A DNA stretch of 64,000 bases from Candidatus Fermentibacterota bacterium (GTDB lineage Bacteria > Fermentibacterota > Fermentibacteria > Fermentibacterales > Fermentibacteraceae). The notes below the pieces were generated by a model that had not been told where the DNA came from, made no database searches, and saw nothing but the letters and a program-made list of their open reading frames with translations. The stretch lies in contig PDSZ01000009.1 of NCBI GenBank assembly GCA_002748705.1, positions 5,370 to 69,369 on the forward strand, in the 5' to 3' direction. The stretch's first letter is position 1; the number at the start of each line of letters is the position of its first letter. Of this stretch, positions 9,391-18,827 are shown piece by piece. The position numbers were made by a program, and so were the translations under genes.

Positions 9391-10816
9391 GTACCAGTTT
9401 TTGCGGAGGGTTCACAGCAGCGGAAACCCCGCCGGAAAGCACCCATATTGTCATAAACCCAACCAGTGATACCAATGCGTTCAGCCAGTTATCAAAAGGC
9501 TCGAAGAAAGCAGTTAGAGCAAATGGTATAATGCTTATAAAAGGCCTTTTCAGACCTGCAGAAAAACCTGTAGGCCCGTATCTCCTTCGTATTCCCAGTG
9601 CAAGCCACAGTGTAAGCGTGGAGATAAAGACAAACTGCATAACTGCTGCTGCAGGAAGACCGAGAACCTCAAGTGATGCATACAAGCCGGCAAGTTGAAG
9701 CAGGAAGGCAGCAAAGGCACCTGGTAGTACGGATTTCTGCCTTTCCTGGGCCAGAACAGTCGCAAGAAAGATATGAAACCAGTAGGTAACTGGAAGACAG
9801 AACATAAGAATACTAAAAGCCCACTGCACATGTTCTGAAGACTGTCCTCTGAGGAAACCAGGACCCCAGACTGCATGAAGAAACTGCAAACCCAGAAAGT
9901 AGACCGGTATTACCAGAGAGAACGCCCCTGTGGTAAACACTTCTGTCATCCACTGTATACGCAACCTTACCATTCTCCATGATTTTCTCTGAGCTCTGCA
10001 CAGATCAGGAAAAAGTGCTCCGGGAAGAAGGGTTGGGGCAACAAGAAGAACCAGAGGTTCGAAGAGACGGTAACACTGCTGCCAGGCGGCAACAGCAGAA
10101 TCTGATATGAATGCCTTGACAAGAGTGCTATCTATCCTCTGCCCTGCCACAACAAGAAAACCCATGATACTGAGAGGAAGCGAGACTAGCAGAAGTCTTT
10201 TTACCTCACGGGACTGGCCTTGAAAAACTGGCCGAATGCCAATGATTGTAAATGCACCCCAAACACAAAGGATGAGAGGAACAAGCGACCTTGCAGTATA
10301 AGTCAGTGCGATCAGTTCGATTCCTGCGCTATACCTTCTTACTGCAAAGGCCATCAAAACCGCAAGAAACCCCTGTACCCCTCTGGCAAGACCCTCAAAG
10401 TACATTTTTTCCCTTGCTCTGAAGAGGGCATAGAAAGTCTCGCAGTAACCGTCAAGAATAAATCCCGGATATACAAGATACAGGAACATGACCTGAGTTT
10501 TCTCGTAACCCATAACTGCAATTAATGTGAGAAGAAGAACTGTGCTGAAAACAGTGAGAATGGTTCTGAGAAGAAGCGCTGTCGAAAGGATTTTCCCATG
10601 CTTCTCCTCTGCAGTAAGTCTCCTGGTGGAAACCAGAGAAGCACCCATATCAGCAAGAAAGAACAGAATAAGCGATACGGAAGTTGCAAATAACAGTTCT
10701 CCGAAGGATCTGTCATCCAGTATTCTGGAATAGATCATCAGCGATATGAACAATCCGGCCTTGCCAAGTATCTGCCCTGCGAGCATGTAGATGCTGTTGG
10801 CTCTTCTGCCTGCCAT
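9359..10816 (-). CDS. Polysaccharide flippase-like membrane protein (MATE/MVF superfamily)
   Basis: 485 residues with about 12-14 hydrophobic segments. It opens with RRANSIYMLAGQILGKAGLFISLMIYSRILD, written here only as the typical start of O-antigen/teichoic-acid flippases (a conserved 'G..lgka..f.....l.R.L....fG' pattern: RSFGELLFA follows). Such proteins translocate lipid-linked glycans across the inner membrane. It lies 4 bp downstream of the acyl ligase and probably shares its transcript. The last about 10 residues and the stop come from DNA shared with the IS630 remnant on the other strand, so the native C-terminus may have been replaced. Confidence 0.78.
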   Translation of the reverse strand: MAGRRANSIYMLAGQILGKAGLFISLMIYSRILDDRSFGELLFATSVSLILFFLADMGASLVSTRRLTAEEKHGKILSTALLLRTILTVFSTVLLLTLIAVMGYEKTQVMFLYLVYPGFILDGYCETFYALFRAREKMYFEGLARGVQGFLAVLMAFAVRRYSAGIELIALTYTARSLVPLILCVWGAFTIIGIRPVFQGQSREVKRLLLVSLPLSIMGFLVVAGQRIDSTLVKAFISDSAVAAWQQCYRLFEPLVLLVAPTLLPGALFPDLCRAQRKSWRMVRLRIQWMTEVFTTGAFSLVIPVYFLGLQFLHAVWGPGFLRGQSSEHVQWAFSILMFCLPVTYWFHIFLATVLAQERQKSVLPGAFAAFLLQLAGLYASLEVLGLPAAAVMQFVFISTLTLWLALGIRRRYGPTGFSAGLKRPFISIIPFALTAFFEPFDNWLNALVSLVGFMTIWVLSGGVSAAVNPPQKLVPMCTNQRNIV

Positions 10817-10820
10817 TATG

Positions 10821-12554
10821 TCAGACTCTGAAAATTTCGCCTGGGGTGATTCCAGCTTCTTTCAGAGCGGCTTTCCTTTTGATTTTCTTTGTGGTGGTTT
10901 TAGGGAACTCTTCTTCAGAAATTATGAACCCTGTTATTCGCTTGTGGGTCTCCGCGGTTCTGTTGTAGTCCCTTACCACATTACGAACAGCTTTAATCTC
11001 ATCTTTTATGGAAAGCTTGCGGTTTTCTTTTTCCGCCTCTGCTATCAGAAGGTCTCTGTCAGGAAAGACAAGGGCGCAAATGTCTTCACCTTTGGTTTCA
11101 GACAGCTTTCCGAAGATGATGCATTCCTTTACATGAGAGAACCGGTTCAGTCTTGTTTCTATCTCTTCCGGATAAACATTCTTGCCGTTCTTGGCGATTA
11201 TCACATTCTTCTTACGGCCTGTTATGAAGAGAAAGCCGTCACGGTCCAGATAACCGAAATCACCTGTTCTGAACCATCCGTCACTGGAAAGCACCTCTGC
11301 TGTGGCCTCAGGATCGCCAAAGTAGCCCAGCATCACATTGGGCCCCTTAACCTGAATCTCTCCAACACCGTAGGAGTCAGGTTCGCTGATTCTGCACTCC
11401 ATCTCTGAAAAAACAGGCCCTACGCTTCCATAACGGTTGGCATCTACCCTGTTCACAGCAATGATCGGCGCGGTTTCTGTGAGACCGTATCCCTGAAGTA
11501 TTCTGAATCCAAGCTTTTCAAAGCCCTCTATCACCTCAGGATCAATACCTGATCCTCCTGATATAAGAAGTCTCAGATGACCGCCGAAGGTGTCGTGAAC
11601 CTTACTGAACACCTTTCTCCGAACTCCCTTTATGCCCAGCTTCTCGCTCATGGCTGAAACAGCCATGCCGAAACCCAGTTTTGCTTTGCCCATTGAAGCG
11701 GTTTTTATGCTCTCCATTATTCGCCTGTAAACCGCTTCCCATAACAGAGGAACTGCAAAAACCACTGTTGCTTTCGTTGCCGCCAGATCATCTTTTATGT
11801 ACCTGAGTCCATGACTGATTGCGATTTCAGCACCCATTGACAAAGGAAGAAGAAAACCTGCAGTTCCCTCGTACATGTGGTGTACAGGAAGAATGCTGAG
11901 GAATACATCTGTTTCATCCAGAAAGACAAACTTGATGGTCTGCCTGATATCTGCGATAATGGTGTCCTGTGAGTGAACCACTCCCTTTGCAAGACCTGTG
12001 GTACCTGAGGTATAACTTATTAACGCAGGTTTATGGGTATCATAATCGGAAGGAAGGCTTAGACTGCTCATTCTGCCCTGGCGAAGAACAGAACTCAGGC
12101 CTCTGCCATCTTCCATGAGTCCCGCATTCATGGTGACTGAAATAATATCCTTCATGTTCTGAAAACGGTCAGAATAATCTGAATCATGAAAAATCATGTT
12201 TGCACCTGAATAGTGAAGTATGGTGTGCATATCTGCTTCAGGAAGATCAGGATCCATGGGAACCACTATTCCCCCTGCCCTGTGAACTGCAAGGTATACA
12301 GTGTACCAGGAGATGCTGTTGGCGCCTACCACTGCCGCCACAGGTTCTTTCTCAAGTTCAAGAATGCCCCTGGCAACCCAGTCTATGTTTGCAGCCAGCT
12401 GTCTGTAACTGATTGAGCGAAACTTTCCAAGTTCTGCCGGTTCCCTCACAGCTATTCTGTCAGGAACCATTTCGGCAGTTCTCTGAATCATCTCAGGAAT
12501 ACTTGAAAACTCCGGACAAGGATTGAGCGGACCGCCTGGAATAACTCTGTTCAT
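10821..12554 (-). CDS. AMP-dependent acyl-CoA synthetase/ligase
   Basis: Adenylate-forming enzyme of the long-chain fatty-acid CoA ligase type, activating a carboxylate with ATP. Seen in order: P-loop-like YTSGTTGLAKG, GYGLTETAP, the hinge region RTGDFGYLDRDGF followed by ITGRKKNVIIAKNGKNVYPEEIE, and the C-terminal catalytic lysine region TTKKIKRK. The frame can be extended to a GTG at 12611, but the ATG at 12554 has a good AGGAAGGT ribosome-binding site at 8 nt and a promoter placed between the two sites, so 12554 is preferred (577 residues). It is followed after 4 bp by the flippase gene. The acyl substrate is not known. Confidence 0.88.
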   Translation of the reverse strand: MNRVIPGGPLNPCPEFSSIPEMIQRTAEMVPDRIAVREPAELGKFRSISYRQLAANIDWVARGILELEKEPVAAVVGANSISWYTVYLAVHRAGGIVVPMDPDLPEADMHTILHYSGANMIFHDSDYSDRFQNMKDIISVTMNAGLMEDGRGLSSVLRQGRMSSLSLPSDYDTHKPALISYTSGTTGLAKGVVHSQDTIIADIRQTIKFVFLDETDVFLSILPVHHMYEGTAGFLLPLSMGAEIAISHGLRYIKDDLAATKATVVFAVPLLWEAVYRRIMESIKTASMGKAKLGFGMAVSAMSEKLGIKGVRRKVFSKVHDTFGGHLRLLISGGSGIDPEVIEGFEKLGFRILQGYGLTETAPIIAVNRVDANRYGSVGPVFSEMECRISEPDSYGVGEIQVKGPNVMLGYFGDPEATAEVLSSDGWFRTGDFGYLDRDGFLFITGRKKNVIIAKNGKNVYPEEIETRLNRFSHVKECIIFGKLSETKGEDICALVFPDRDLLIAEAEKENRKLSIKDEIKAVRNVVRDYNRTAETHKRITGFIISEEEFPKTTTKKIKRKAALKEAGITPGEIFRV

Positions 12555-12593
12555 GCGCTTTACCTTCCTGCTCCCTGACTGGTCAATCATAAT

Positions 12594-12622
12594 ATTTTCG
12601 AAGCTTTCCACAAAAATGTCAA
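12594..12622 (-). promoter_or_regulatory. Promoter for the acyl ligase-flippase pair
   Basis: On the minus strand TTGACA (12617-12622), 17-nt spacer, GAAAAT (12594-12599). The predicted transcription start near 12586 would exclude the upstream GTG at 12611 and supports translation from 12554. Confidence 0.5.
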
Positions 12623-13239
12623 CAGGTTTTTCAGCTCAGAATCAGTCTTGATGATGATTCTTCAGGCTGCAAAAGAAAAACTGGAGGCTTGGGGCGGAAG
12701 GCTCAGAAGACTCCTGAAAAATACCTGTGGTCTGAGAACAAGAGCATTCGTTTATCAGAATAAAAGATCTTTTGGATGCAGAATTATAAGAGACCGGATT
12801 ATGCAGTCTTGAACAGCTTAGAATAATTCTGATATTCCTGTAAATCGCTCTTAAATTACTGAGGGAAGCGCCTTTCTGTGAAATGATGAAGAACAATTCA
12901 CATCTTATCTCTACACTTGTTCCATTGGCAGGAATGTGTTCCTGTGACATGACGAAAACAATAAATTCTGTTATTATATGAAATATAAGAGATTTATAAA
13001 TTCAATAAAGAAACATATTCAGAGCTGGCAAGTGTTAAGAAAATATGAAATGGTAAAAAGCGATAGGTTTGAGGTTGAACTCGCTGATCCTGATTCCCGC
13101 GGTTGCCGCAAATCAGCTTATTCTGCGTGTGGATGCATTCCTGAAGCACACGGATAGCCATGTGAAAAGCGAATAACCAATCGTTGCACTTGCTTAGTCC
13201 TTTGCTTATTTTGGAATGGTGCAGATGGAGGTAATAAAG
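12623..13239. other. Intergenic region of about 600 bp without a recognisable gene
   Basis: Divergent spacer between the acyl ligase and the exported-protein operon. Frames on both strands are short and lack recognisable motifs (for example a 102-codon minus-strand frame at 12642-12950). Visible items: a small palindrome AGGAATGTGTTCCT at 12930-12943, and a possible plus-strand -10 TATTAT at 12972-12977 with a weak -35 (ATGACG, 12949-12954). An AT-rich stretch follows at about 12960-13020. It may contain decayed coding DNA. Confidence 0.5.
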
Positions 13240-15594
13240 TTGTATCTTTTTTGTTCACTTCTGTTTCTCTCATTTAACGCATACAACACTCTGCCCATGA
13301 AGGTTCCTGATATCTCTTACTTTCCAGATGAGCCGCAGATAAGATACTTTTCCCTTGTGAAAGAAACCCCTGGAGCATTGTGGTTTGTGCAGGATACAAC
13401 ATTCTTTGATCTCCCCTCTCCTGAAGAGGACTTTCAGCTTATCTGGGGAAACCTGGTTACCTCTGAAACCATCGACAGCATCTCAGCATTGTTTGAAGGG
13501 CCGGAAGGAATGCTGAATACTGCTGCCGGTGTTCTGGGCCCTGTGAGTGAAACGGTAAACGGTGATGACAAAATCAGAATAGTTTTTGCAGATATACCGG
13601 ATTACTACCCTGTTCCAGGTTCAGGCTACAGGCGACTTGGCAACTGGCTGTACACATGGCCGGCTGATTTTGACGGTAATTCCCTCACTGGAAACAATCA
13701 TGACATCTTCTATGTGAACCTGAGCCCCTACAAGAACCAGACCGGAGGCAGATGGGATACTGTGAGGCAAGCCATATACACCTGGTCTGTGGCCTCAGGT
13801 CTGGGGCAGATAACCAGAATCGCCGCTTGCCCCTCTTCCGAAAGGTGGATCGTGCGAGGGCTTGGAGCATGTTCACAGTTCATCTGCTGCGGATTGACTT
13901 CAGAGTTGAACGGAGCCATTGGCATAAAGGGATACATGGAGGATTTTGCGAGAGCAGGGGGAACAGAGCTTACCTCATGGTGCTCAGGATACTATGGAAA
14001 GGATTTCTCTGCCAATATTGGCGGAGAGTTTCTTTGGTTCCAGTACATTCAGCAGCGAGCAGGAACAAATGCTCTTGAGGCAGTTGCCCAGTCGCATGAA
14101 TCTGGAATGCTTGCAGTGGCCCACGCAGTTGATCCTGCTGCTCCTTCAGAAACAGCAATAGAAACTGTAATCTACCCTTTGTATGAGGACTGGATAGTTA
14201 CAAACCTGATTTCACCGTTTTCCATGAACTATCAGGAAGGAGATTTTCACTACAAGTTTCTTGACGGTTCCGGTTACCAGTTCTCAATAGTTAACAGACC
14301 GGCTTCCTTTCTGGCGGAGTTTGATCAGTATCCGATTCCAACATGGATAGCTCCCCAGGGTTACGGTATTACAGCCCAGGAGTTCGCAGCCCAATACGCT
14401 GATTTCAGCGGTGAATACAGTGCCGGAGAAAACACAACTGTTTACTTCAACGGAATGTACAATCAGAATAACGGGTCAGGAGCCAATATTGACGGCCAGT
14501 GGACTGTGTATCGCATTGTTCTTGATGGTGACTCCACACTGCTTTCAGTAGACTCTCTCTCTTTCAACAGCCTGTTTAACGGAACATTCCAGCTGCTTGG
14601 AGACCGAACCTTTCTCGCTATCATGTGCAACAATCCAGGCGGTACGGCCAACATCAGATATGCACTCAGTCAGGACACAGCACCTGTCAGTGTCTTTACT
14701 TCTTTTATGCAGAATCAAATAGATCCCAGACGATTCAAGGTTTTTACATCGCTCTACCGAGAAGAGGAACAGCTGCCATACGGCTTTGACTGGACAGGTC
14801 CGAATGTTTCTCTTTCTCTTCTTGATTCATTCGGTTCTCCGGACAGCACAGCAACACTTGACATGATTCATCTGGAAGAGACTATCTGGCAGGGAGACAT
14901 GGAAGTCTGGGAAGAGGGAAACTACAACCTAGTCTCAGGAGGATACGACAGTCTGGGAAGAGTATGGAGAGACACTCTCAGCTGTGCTGTAGCCTTTGCC
15001 GACAGGGATACGGTAACACTTGCAGCAGGTGAGGCTGTTTATATCATGGATGGTAACAAGTGTTCCCCTGCAACTGTTATAACACTTATTGAGTCCCAGG
15101 TACCGCCATGCCAAAGTGAAAACATGAGCTTTGAACCTGTATCAGTCTCACCTGGAGGAGGTTTGCTCAAGTTCAATACTGATATACCTGAGAGCACTGT
15201 GCTGTGCTACAGGGATGAAGAGTGGACTGAAATTGAAAGTTACAGAACAGGAACCGTTGTTTCAGCCCCGATTGAGAGCGCAGGTATGTACGCACTCGGG
15301 ACTTCTGTACTTAATCCGGCAACAGAGGTAAGCCCTTTGCCTGAGATTACAGCAGTTTCTCCCAACCCTTTCAGCTCAGGTCCAGTGGCTGTTTCCTATT
15401 CAACGCCCTCACCTGCAGAGGTTACAGTTTCTGTTTTTGATCTGACAGGAAGACTTGTAGAAACAATTTGCTCAGAACCAATCGACGGAGGTGTAAATGT
15501 TGCGCTCTGGAATGCAGAGGCTCCTGCAGGTGTTTATTTCGCTGTGCTGAAATCCGGTGCTTATACAGATACAGCAAAGCTGGTAAGACTGTGA
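13240..15594 (+). CDS. Secreted metallopeptidase-like protein lacking the zinc motif, with C-terminal sorting domain
   Basis: A TTG at 13240 is preferred as start because GGAGGT sits 7 nt before it and a hydrophobic signal peptide (YLFCSLLFLSF) begins directly after; an ATG at 13216 is in frame. 784 residues. The region about 13555-14110 has the layout of secreted hyicolysin-like (M30-type) peptidases: KIRIVFADIPDYY, DIFYVNLSPY, the helix that would hold HExxH, a WxxxGL segment, then ELTSWCSG and a helix FLWFQYIQQRAG. The zinc helix reads YTWSVASGLGQI (about 13774-13808), and the position of the downstream glutamate is an arginine (WIVRGL, 13846-13863). A catalytic role is therefore unlikely. 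The C-terminus (SPNPFSSG, VSVFDLTGRLV, APAGVYFAVLKSG) is a T9SS/FlgD-Ig-like domain. First gene of a coupled operon. Confidence 0.7.
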   Translation: MYLFCSLLFLSFNAYNTLPMKVPDISYFPDEPQIRYFSLVKETPGALWFVQDTTFFDLPSPEEDFQLIWGNLVTSETIDSISALFEGPEGMLNTAAGVLGPVSETVNGDDKIRIVFADIPDYYPVPGSGYRRLGNWLYTWPADFDGNSLTGNNHDIFYVNLSPYKNQTGGRWDTVRQAIYTWSVASGLGQITRIAACPSSERWIVRGLGACSQFICCGLTSELNGAIGIKGYMEDFARAGGTELTSWCSGYYGKDFSANIGGEFLWFQYIQQRAGTNALEAVAQSHESGMLAVAHAVDPAAPSETAIETVIYPLYEDWIVTNLISPFSMNYQEGDFHYKFLDGSGYQFSIVNRPASFLAEFDQYPIPTWIAPQGYGITAQEFAAQYADFSGEYSAGENTTVYFNGMYNQNNGSGANIDGQWTVYRIVLDGDSTLLSVDSLSFNSLFNGTFQLLGDRTFLAIMCNNPGGTANIRYALSQDTAPVSVFTSFMQNQIDPRRFKVFTSLYREEEQLPYGFDWTGPNVSLSLLDSFGSPDSTATLDMIHLEETIWQGDMEVWEEGNYNLVSGGYDSLGRVWRDTLSCAVAFADRDTVTLAAGEAVYIMDGNKCSPATVITLIESQVPPCQSENMSFEPVSVSPGGGLLKFNTDIPESTVLCYRDEEWTEIESYRTGTVVSAPIESAGMYALGTSVLNPATEVSPLPEITAVSPNPFSSGPVAVSYSTPSPAEVTVSVFDLTGRLVETICSEPIDGGVNVALWNAEAPAGVYFAVLKSGAYTDTAKLVRL

Positions 15595-16634
15595 AAAGGC
15601 TCTTTGCTCTTCTGCTGTTACTAACAGGATGCATGAGAAATCCTGAAGGCTTACCGGAGATACAAGGTTACAGCGGATTGATTGTTCAGGGATGGAACTT
15701 GATGCTTGAGAGGGATTTCACAGGAGCACTGGAGTGGTTTATCAATGCAATGGAAGTGGATGTAAACAGGCCGGAGGCATATCTTGGCGCAGGTGTGGCT
15801 TCTATTTTTCTCAATGAGTACCACAGTGCTGCAGAAGGTTATCTTCAAACTGCAATTCAACTGGACCAGGGGCACTCGGCAATAATCAACAGAGTACATC
15901 AGTCTCTCGTTCAGGATACGCTCTGGACGGTAATTGAGTGCGTGGACAGGGACTTACCTGAAGATTCACTGCAATCATGGCTTTCTGCAACAAAAGACTC
16001 AGGTCTGGTTTGGGTGGGCAGCTCCATAATGGATTACCTTACCTCCAACACTCTTGATACAGACCTGTCATTCAGGTTAAAGCTGAACACTGATTCTCTG
16101 GGAGCATGTGTTGAGCTTTACAACACATAAAACGGTGCAATCTACTATGCTGATAGTATTTATGAGAACTACATCTACTTCAGTGTTCCTGTAACTCAAA
16201 CCTCTCAGGGTTCTGGGAACTACTACTATCAGTGGGTGATGGCAGATCAGAGTATTCTCTTCGACTACGCCGAGCTGAGAATTGATCCTGATTGCAGGCA
16301 GATTACCTTTGATGCCCTTGCAGCCGGTGTTTTTCTTGAGAATGCCAAAGGTGACGCAGGAAATCTGCTTCAGGCAGTTGCCTGTTCTCAGGGACTGCTG
16401 CGGTATTCACCGGACTATTCCTTTGGTGCAGGTAACGCCCTTATTCAGAGTGTTATCAACGCAAAATTGAGACATACAGCCTCCTGCTGTGCAGCAATGG
16501 CCTTCAGCAGAGGAAGCTTTCTGTATTCATGGTTCCTCTGCCGACAGGCAGGCTACGGACTGGAGCTTGATCCCGACTCTTCAGAATTCCTGCTTGAACT
16601 TCTTCTTGTTATTCAGAACATGGGGACAGAATGA
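15591..16634 (+). pseudogene. TPR-like lipoprotein gene interrupted by an in-frame TAA
   Basis: A GTG at 15591 overlaps the preceding TGA (GTGA) and starts a lipoprotein signal, KRLFALLLLLTGC (lipid-modified Cys at about residue 14). A helical repeat segment resembling TPRs follows (FTGALEWFINAMEVD, PEAYLGAGVASIFL, AEGYLQTAIQLD). After 179 codons the frame meets TAA at 16128-16130. The same frame then continues without interruption as NGAIYYADSIYENYIYF through FDYAELRIDPDCRQITF to TGA at 16632-16634, another 167 codons. The end overlaps the next ATG in an ATGA. The arrangement indicates one gene of about 347 codons carrying a nonsense mutation, or a read-through or assembly error. A reinitiated product from the ATG at 16236 is possible. 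Confidence 0.7.
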
Positions 16635-18820
16635 AATTACTGCTTATTGTGCTTAATCTCTTCTGCAGCCAATTGAAGTATCAGCCTTTGCCCTTTACTG
16701 ATCCTGCTGCCGGCAGGCCTCTCATAACAACCACCCTGCACAACCTCTCAAACCTTTATGTCATTTTCTCCAACATTGGTATTGTAGGAACCAGAAACTC
16801 TGATCTCACAATGGAATGGCCTGGAGGCTCCCTGTCCAACCACCTTTGGTTCGGCTCATGGTGGGGTTCAGCTTTCGGGCAGGTTACTCCCTCTGGAGCT
16901 GAAGGCATATATGTGAGCAGAGTGGTTCTGGGCAGTAATGAAGATGAGTTCAGACCGTCTGAAGGCTATCCCATGCAAAAGATTCTTTACGGTGATACGG
17001 CCCATGAGCAGACTGAATGGGCCGAGGATGACTGGTGGGAAACCAATGATAATCCAATGGGGCTTCAATTCCACCAGAAAGCATACAGCTGGAGCACACC
17101 TGGCTATAACCAGTTTATGGCAAACCACATTCGAGCTGTACACAACAGCCTCCACGGAAATCCGGGAGTCCCTCTGAACGGATTCTGCTTTTCTGTCCAG
17201 GGAGACTGTGATATTGCCTCAGCAGACCCCTCCAAAGATTTCTACATTGATGATATGGTGTTCTATGACGGTCACATCATATGGTGCAACGACCCGAATG
17301 CTTCCTTTGAGTACATATTCGATTCCGGAGAAAGGGCAAGCAATTCTGACCGGTTCATATACCGGAGGAATCAGGATGCTTCCTGGGCAGATCCTGAGGA
17401 CGAAGTGTACTACCACTACAACTACTCAGGTTCTGACGGAATTGTGGATGCAGATGTTAATTCCGATGGAGTCTCAGATCACTTTACCATTTTATTCAAA
17501 GTTTCAGGTTCAGACACAGTTTTCACCACTGAGCCCTGCACCGGCCTTGAACTGTTCTCAGACGGAAGACCGGAAAACTACTGGCTTCATTCAGTTGAAG
17601 ATACTGTTTATGCAGTGGTTCCAAGAAACATGAGCTATATGTGGGATGGGGACAGGCCGGAAACATATACCGATGACACTGGAGAACCTACATGCAACCC
17701 TCCCTGCACCGGCTTTCTCGGCTGGCGGCTGATGGACTTCTGGATAGTGAAGGCCAACGGAGATATTCAGCGCCCGATAGATGTAATGGGGTATCCTGTT
17801 CCTCTCTCCCATTCATGGTGGGACTGGGAGAACGATGCTGCTGCTACAGACACAATGGCGTATGATGTTATCTGGGGAAGAAACATGGACTACTGCGGAA
17901 GAAGAAGCGGTCCCGCCTACCTGGCAAACTGGACAGGTGATGATTCAGCACCCCTTGCTTTTCAGCCTTCCAATCCAGGCCCTTTTCCTGTAGTTCACGA
18001 CAATCCTCTCTCTCTGGGGTATCTGCCGTTTGACTACAGATTCCTTCTCTCAGCAGGACCGGTTAATCTGGCTGATGGTGATACTCTTCACATAGTAGGC
18101 GGATGGGTTATCGGAAAGGGTCTGGAAGAACTCAGGCGGAATGCAGACATCATGCTTGATGCCTACTACAGGGACGGAGGCTGGGGGGTTCCCGATGTGC
18201 CGCCTGTACCATCTTTTTACTATGAAGCAGGTGATGATCAGGTACAGATGGTGTGGAATGACAACGGAGAATGGTATGAACCTTTCGGCGGCTACAGACT
18301 CTACAGATCTGTTTTCAACACAACATCATGGGAACTTGCAGCGGAAATGAACAGGGGTGTGTATTCCTTTACCGATACAACTGTGACAAGGGGGTATCCA
18401 TACTATTACGCCCTCTGCGTGTATGACGGTGAAACAGGAGTGGAGAGCCCCCTTGAGAACTACAAGAAGGATCTGAATGGAAATCCTCTTCCTGTGGTAC
18501 CTGGCTGGTCATGTGATCCCGATTGGACTGAGAATGTGAAAGCAGTTCCAAATCCCTACAAAATAAGTGCTTCCTGGGAAGGAGAGCACAACAGCATGAT
18601 AGCTTTTGTGAATCTCCCTCCCATGTGCGATATTCGAGTTTATACCCTTGCAGGGGACCATGTAAGAACTCTTGAACACAGAAGTTACGGCGGAAACTCC
18701 GGAGTTGAGTACTGGAATCTGGCCAACAACAGCGGAAGCTCGGTGTGCACCGGACTCTATGTGTATACTGTTCAGACTGAGACTGCCCATTTCATCGGGC
18801 GTCTTGCAATTGTAAGGTAA
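16631..18820 (+). CDS. Large secreted protein with C-terminal sorting domain, unknown function
   Basis: 729 residues. Short signal-like start (KLLLIVLNLFC). The body is rich in Trp, Tyr and Asp and has no family that I recognise. Around residues 540-620 a fibronectin type III-like stretch is visible (PPVPSFYYEAGDDQVQMVW, GGYRLYRSVFNTT, YYYALCVYDGETG). The C-terminus is a sorting/FlgD-like module: KAVPNPYKIS, IRVYTLAGDHVRTL, TGLYVYTVQTE, then a basic end. It overlaps the previous gene by 4 nt and is followed 7 nt later by the S41-like lipoprotein, so it belongs to the coupled operon 13240-19844. Confidence 0.72.
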   Translation: MKLLLIVLNLFCSQLKYQPLPFTDPAAGRPLITTTLHNLSNLYVIFSNIGIVGTRNSDLTMEWPGGSLSNHLWFGSWWGSAFGQVTPSGAEGIYVSRVVLGSNEDEFRPSEGYPMQKILYGDTAHEQTEWAEDDWWETNDNPMGLQFHQKAYSWSTPGYNQFMANHIRAVHNSLHGNPGVPLNGFCFSVQGDCDIASADPSKDFYIDDMVFYDGHIIWCNDPNASFEYIFDSGERASNSDRFIYRRNQDASWADPEDEVYYHYNYSGSDGIVDADVNSDGVSDHFTILFKVSGSDTVFTTEPCTGLELFSDGRPENYWLHSVEDTVYAVVPRNMSYMWDGDRPETYTDDTGEPTCNPPCTGFLGWRLMDFWIVKANGDIQRPIDVMGYPVPLSHSWWDWENDAAATDTMAYDVIWGRNMDYCGRRSGPAYLANWTGDDSAPLAFQPSNPGPFPVVHDNPLSLGYLPFDYRFLLSAGPVNLADGDTLHIVGGWVIGKGLEELRRNADIMLDAYYRDGGWGVPDVPPVPSFYYEAGDDQVQMVWNDNGEWYEPFGGYRLYRSVFNTTSWELAAEMNRGVYSFTDTTVTRGYPYYYALCVYDGETGVESPLENYKKDLNGNPLPVVPGWSCDPDWTENVKAVPNPYKISASWEGEHNSMIAFVNLPPMCDIRVYTLAGDHVRTLEHRSYGGNSGVEYWNLANNSGSSVCTGLYVYTVQTETAHFIGRLAIVR

Positions 18821-18827
18821 CCGGACA

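Noticed and set aside
12642..12950. 102-codon minus-strand frame in the intergenic region
   Set aside because: No motif, no ribosome-binding site seen and low-complexity composition; more likely chance.
15468..15590. N-terminal extension of the lipoprotein frame upstream of 15591
   Set aside because: It overlaps the preceding gene and lacks signal-peptide character; the GTG at 15591 gives a proper lipobox and a GTGA overlap.
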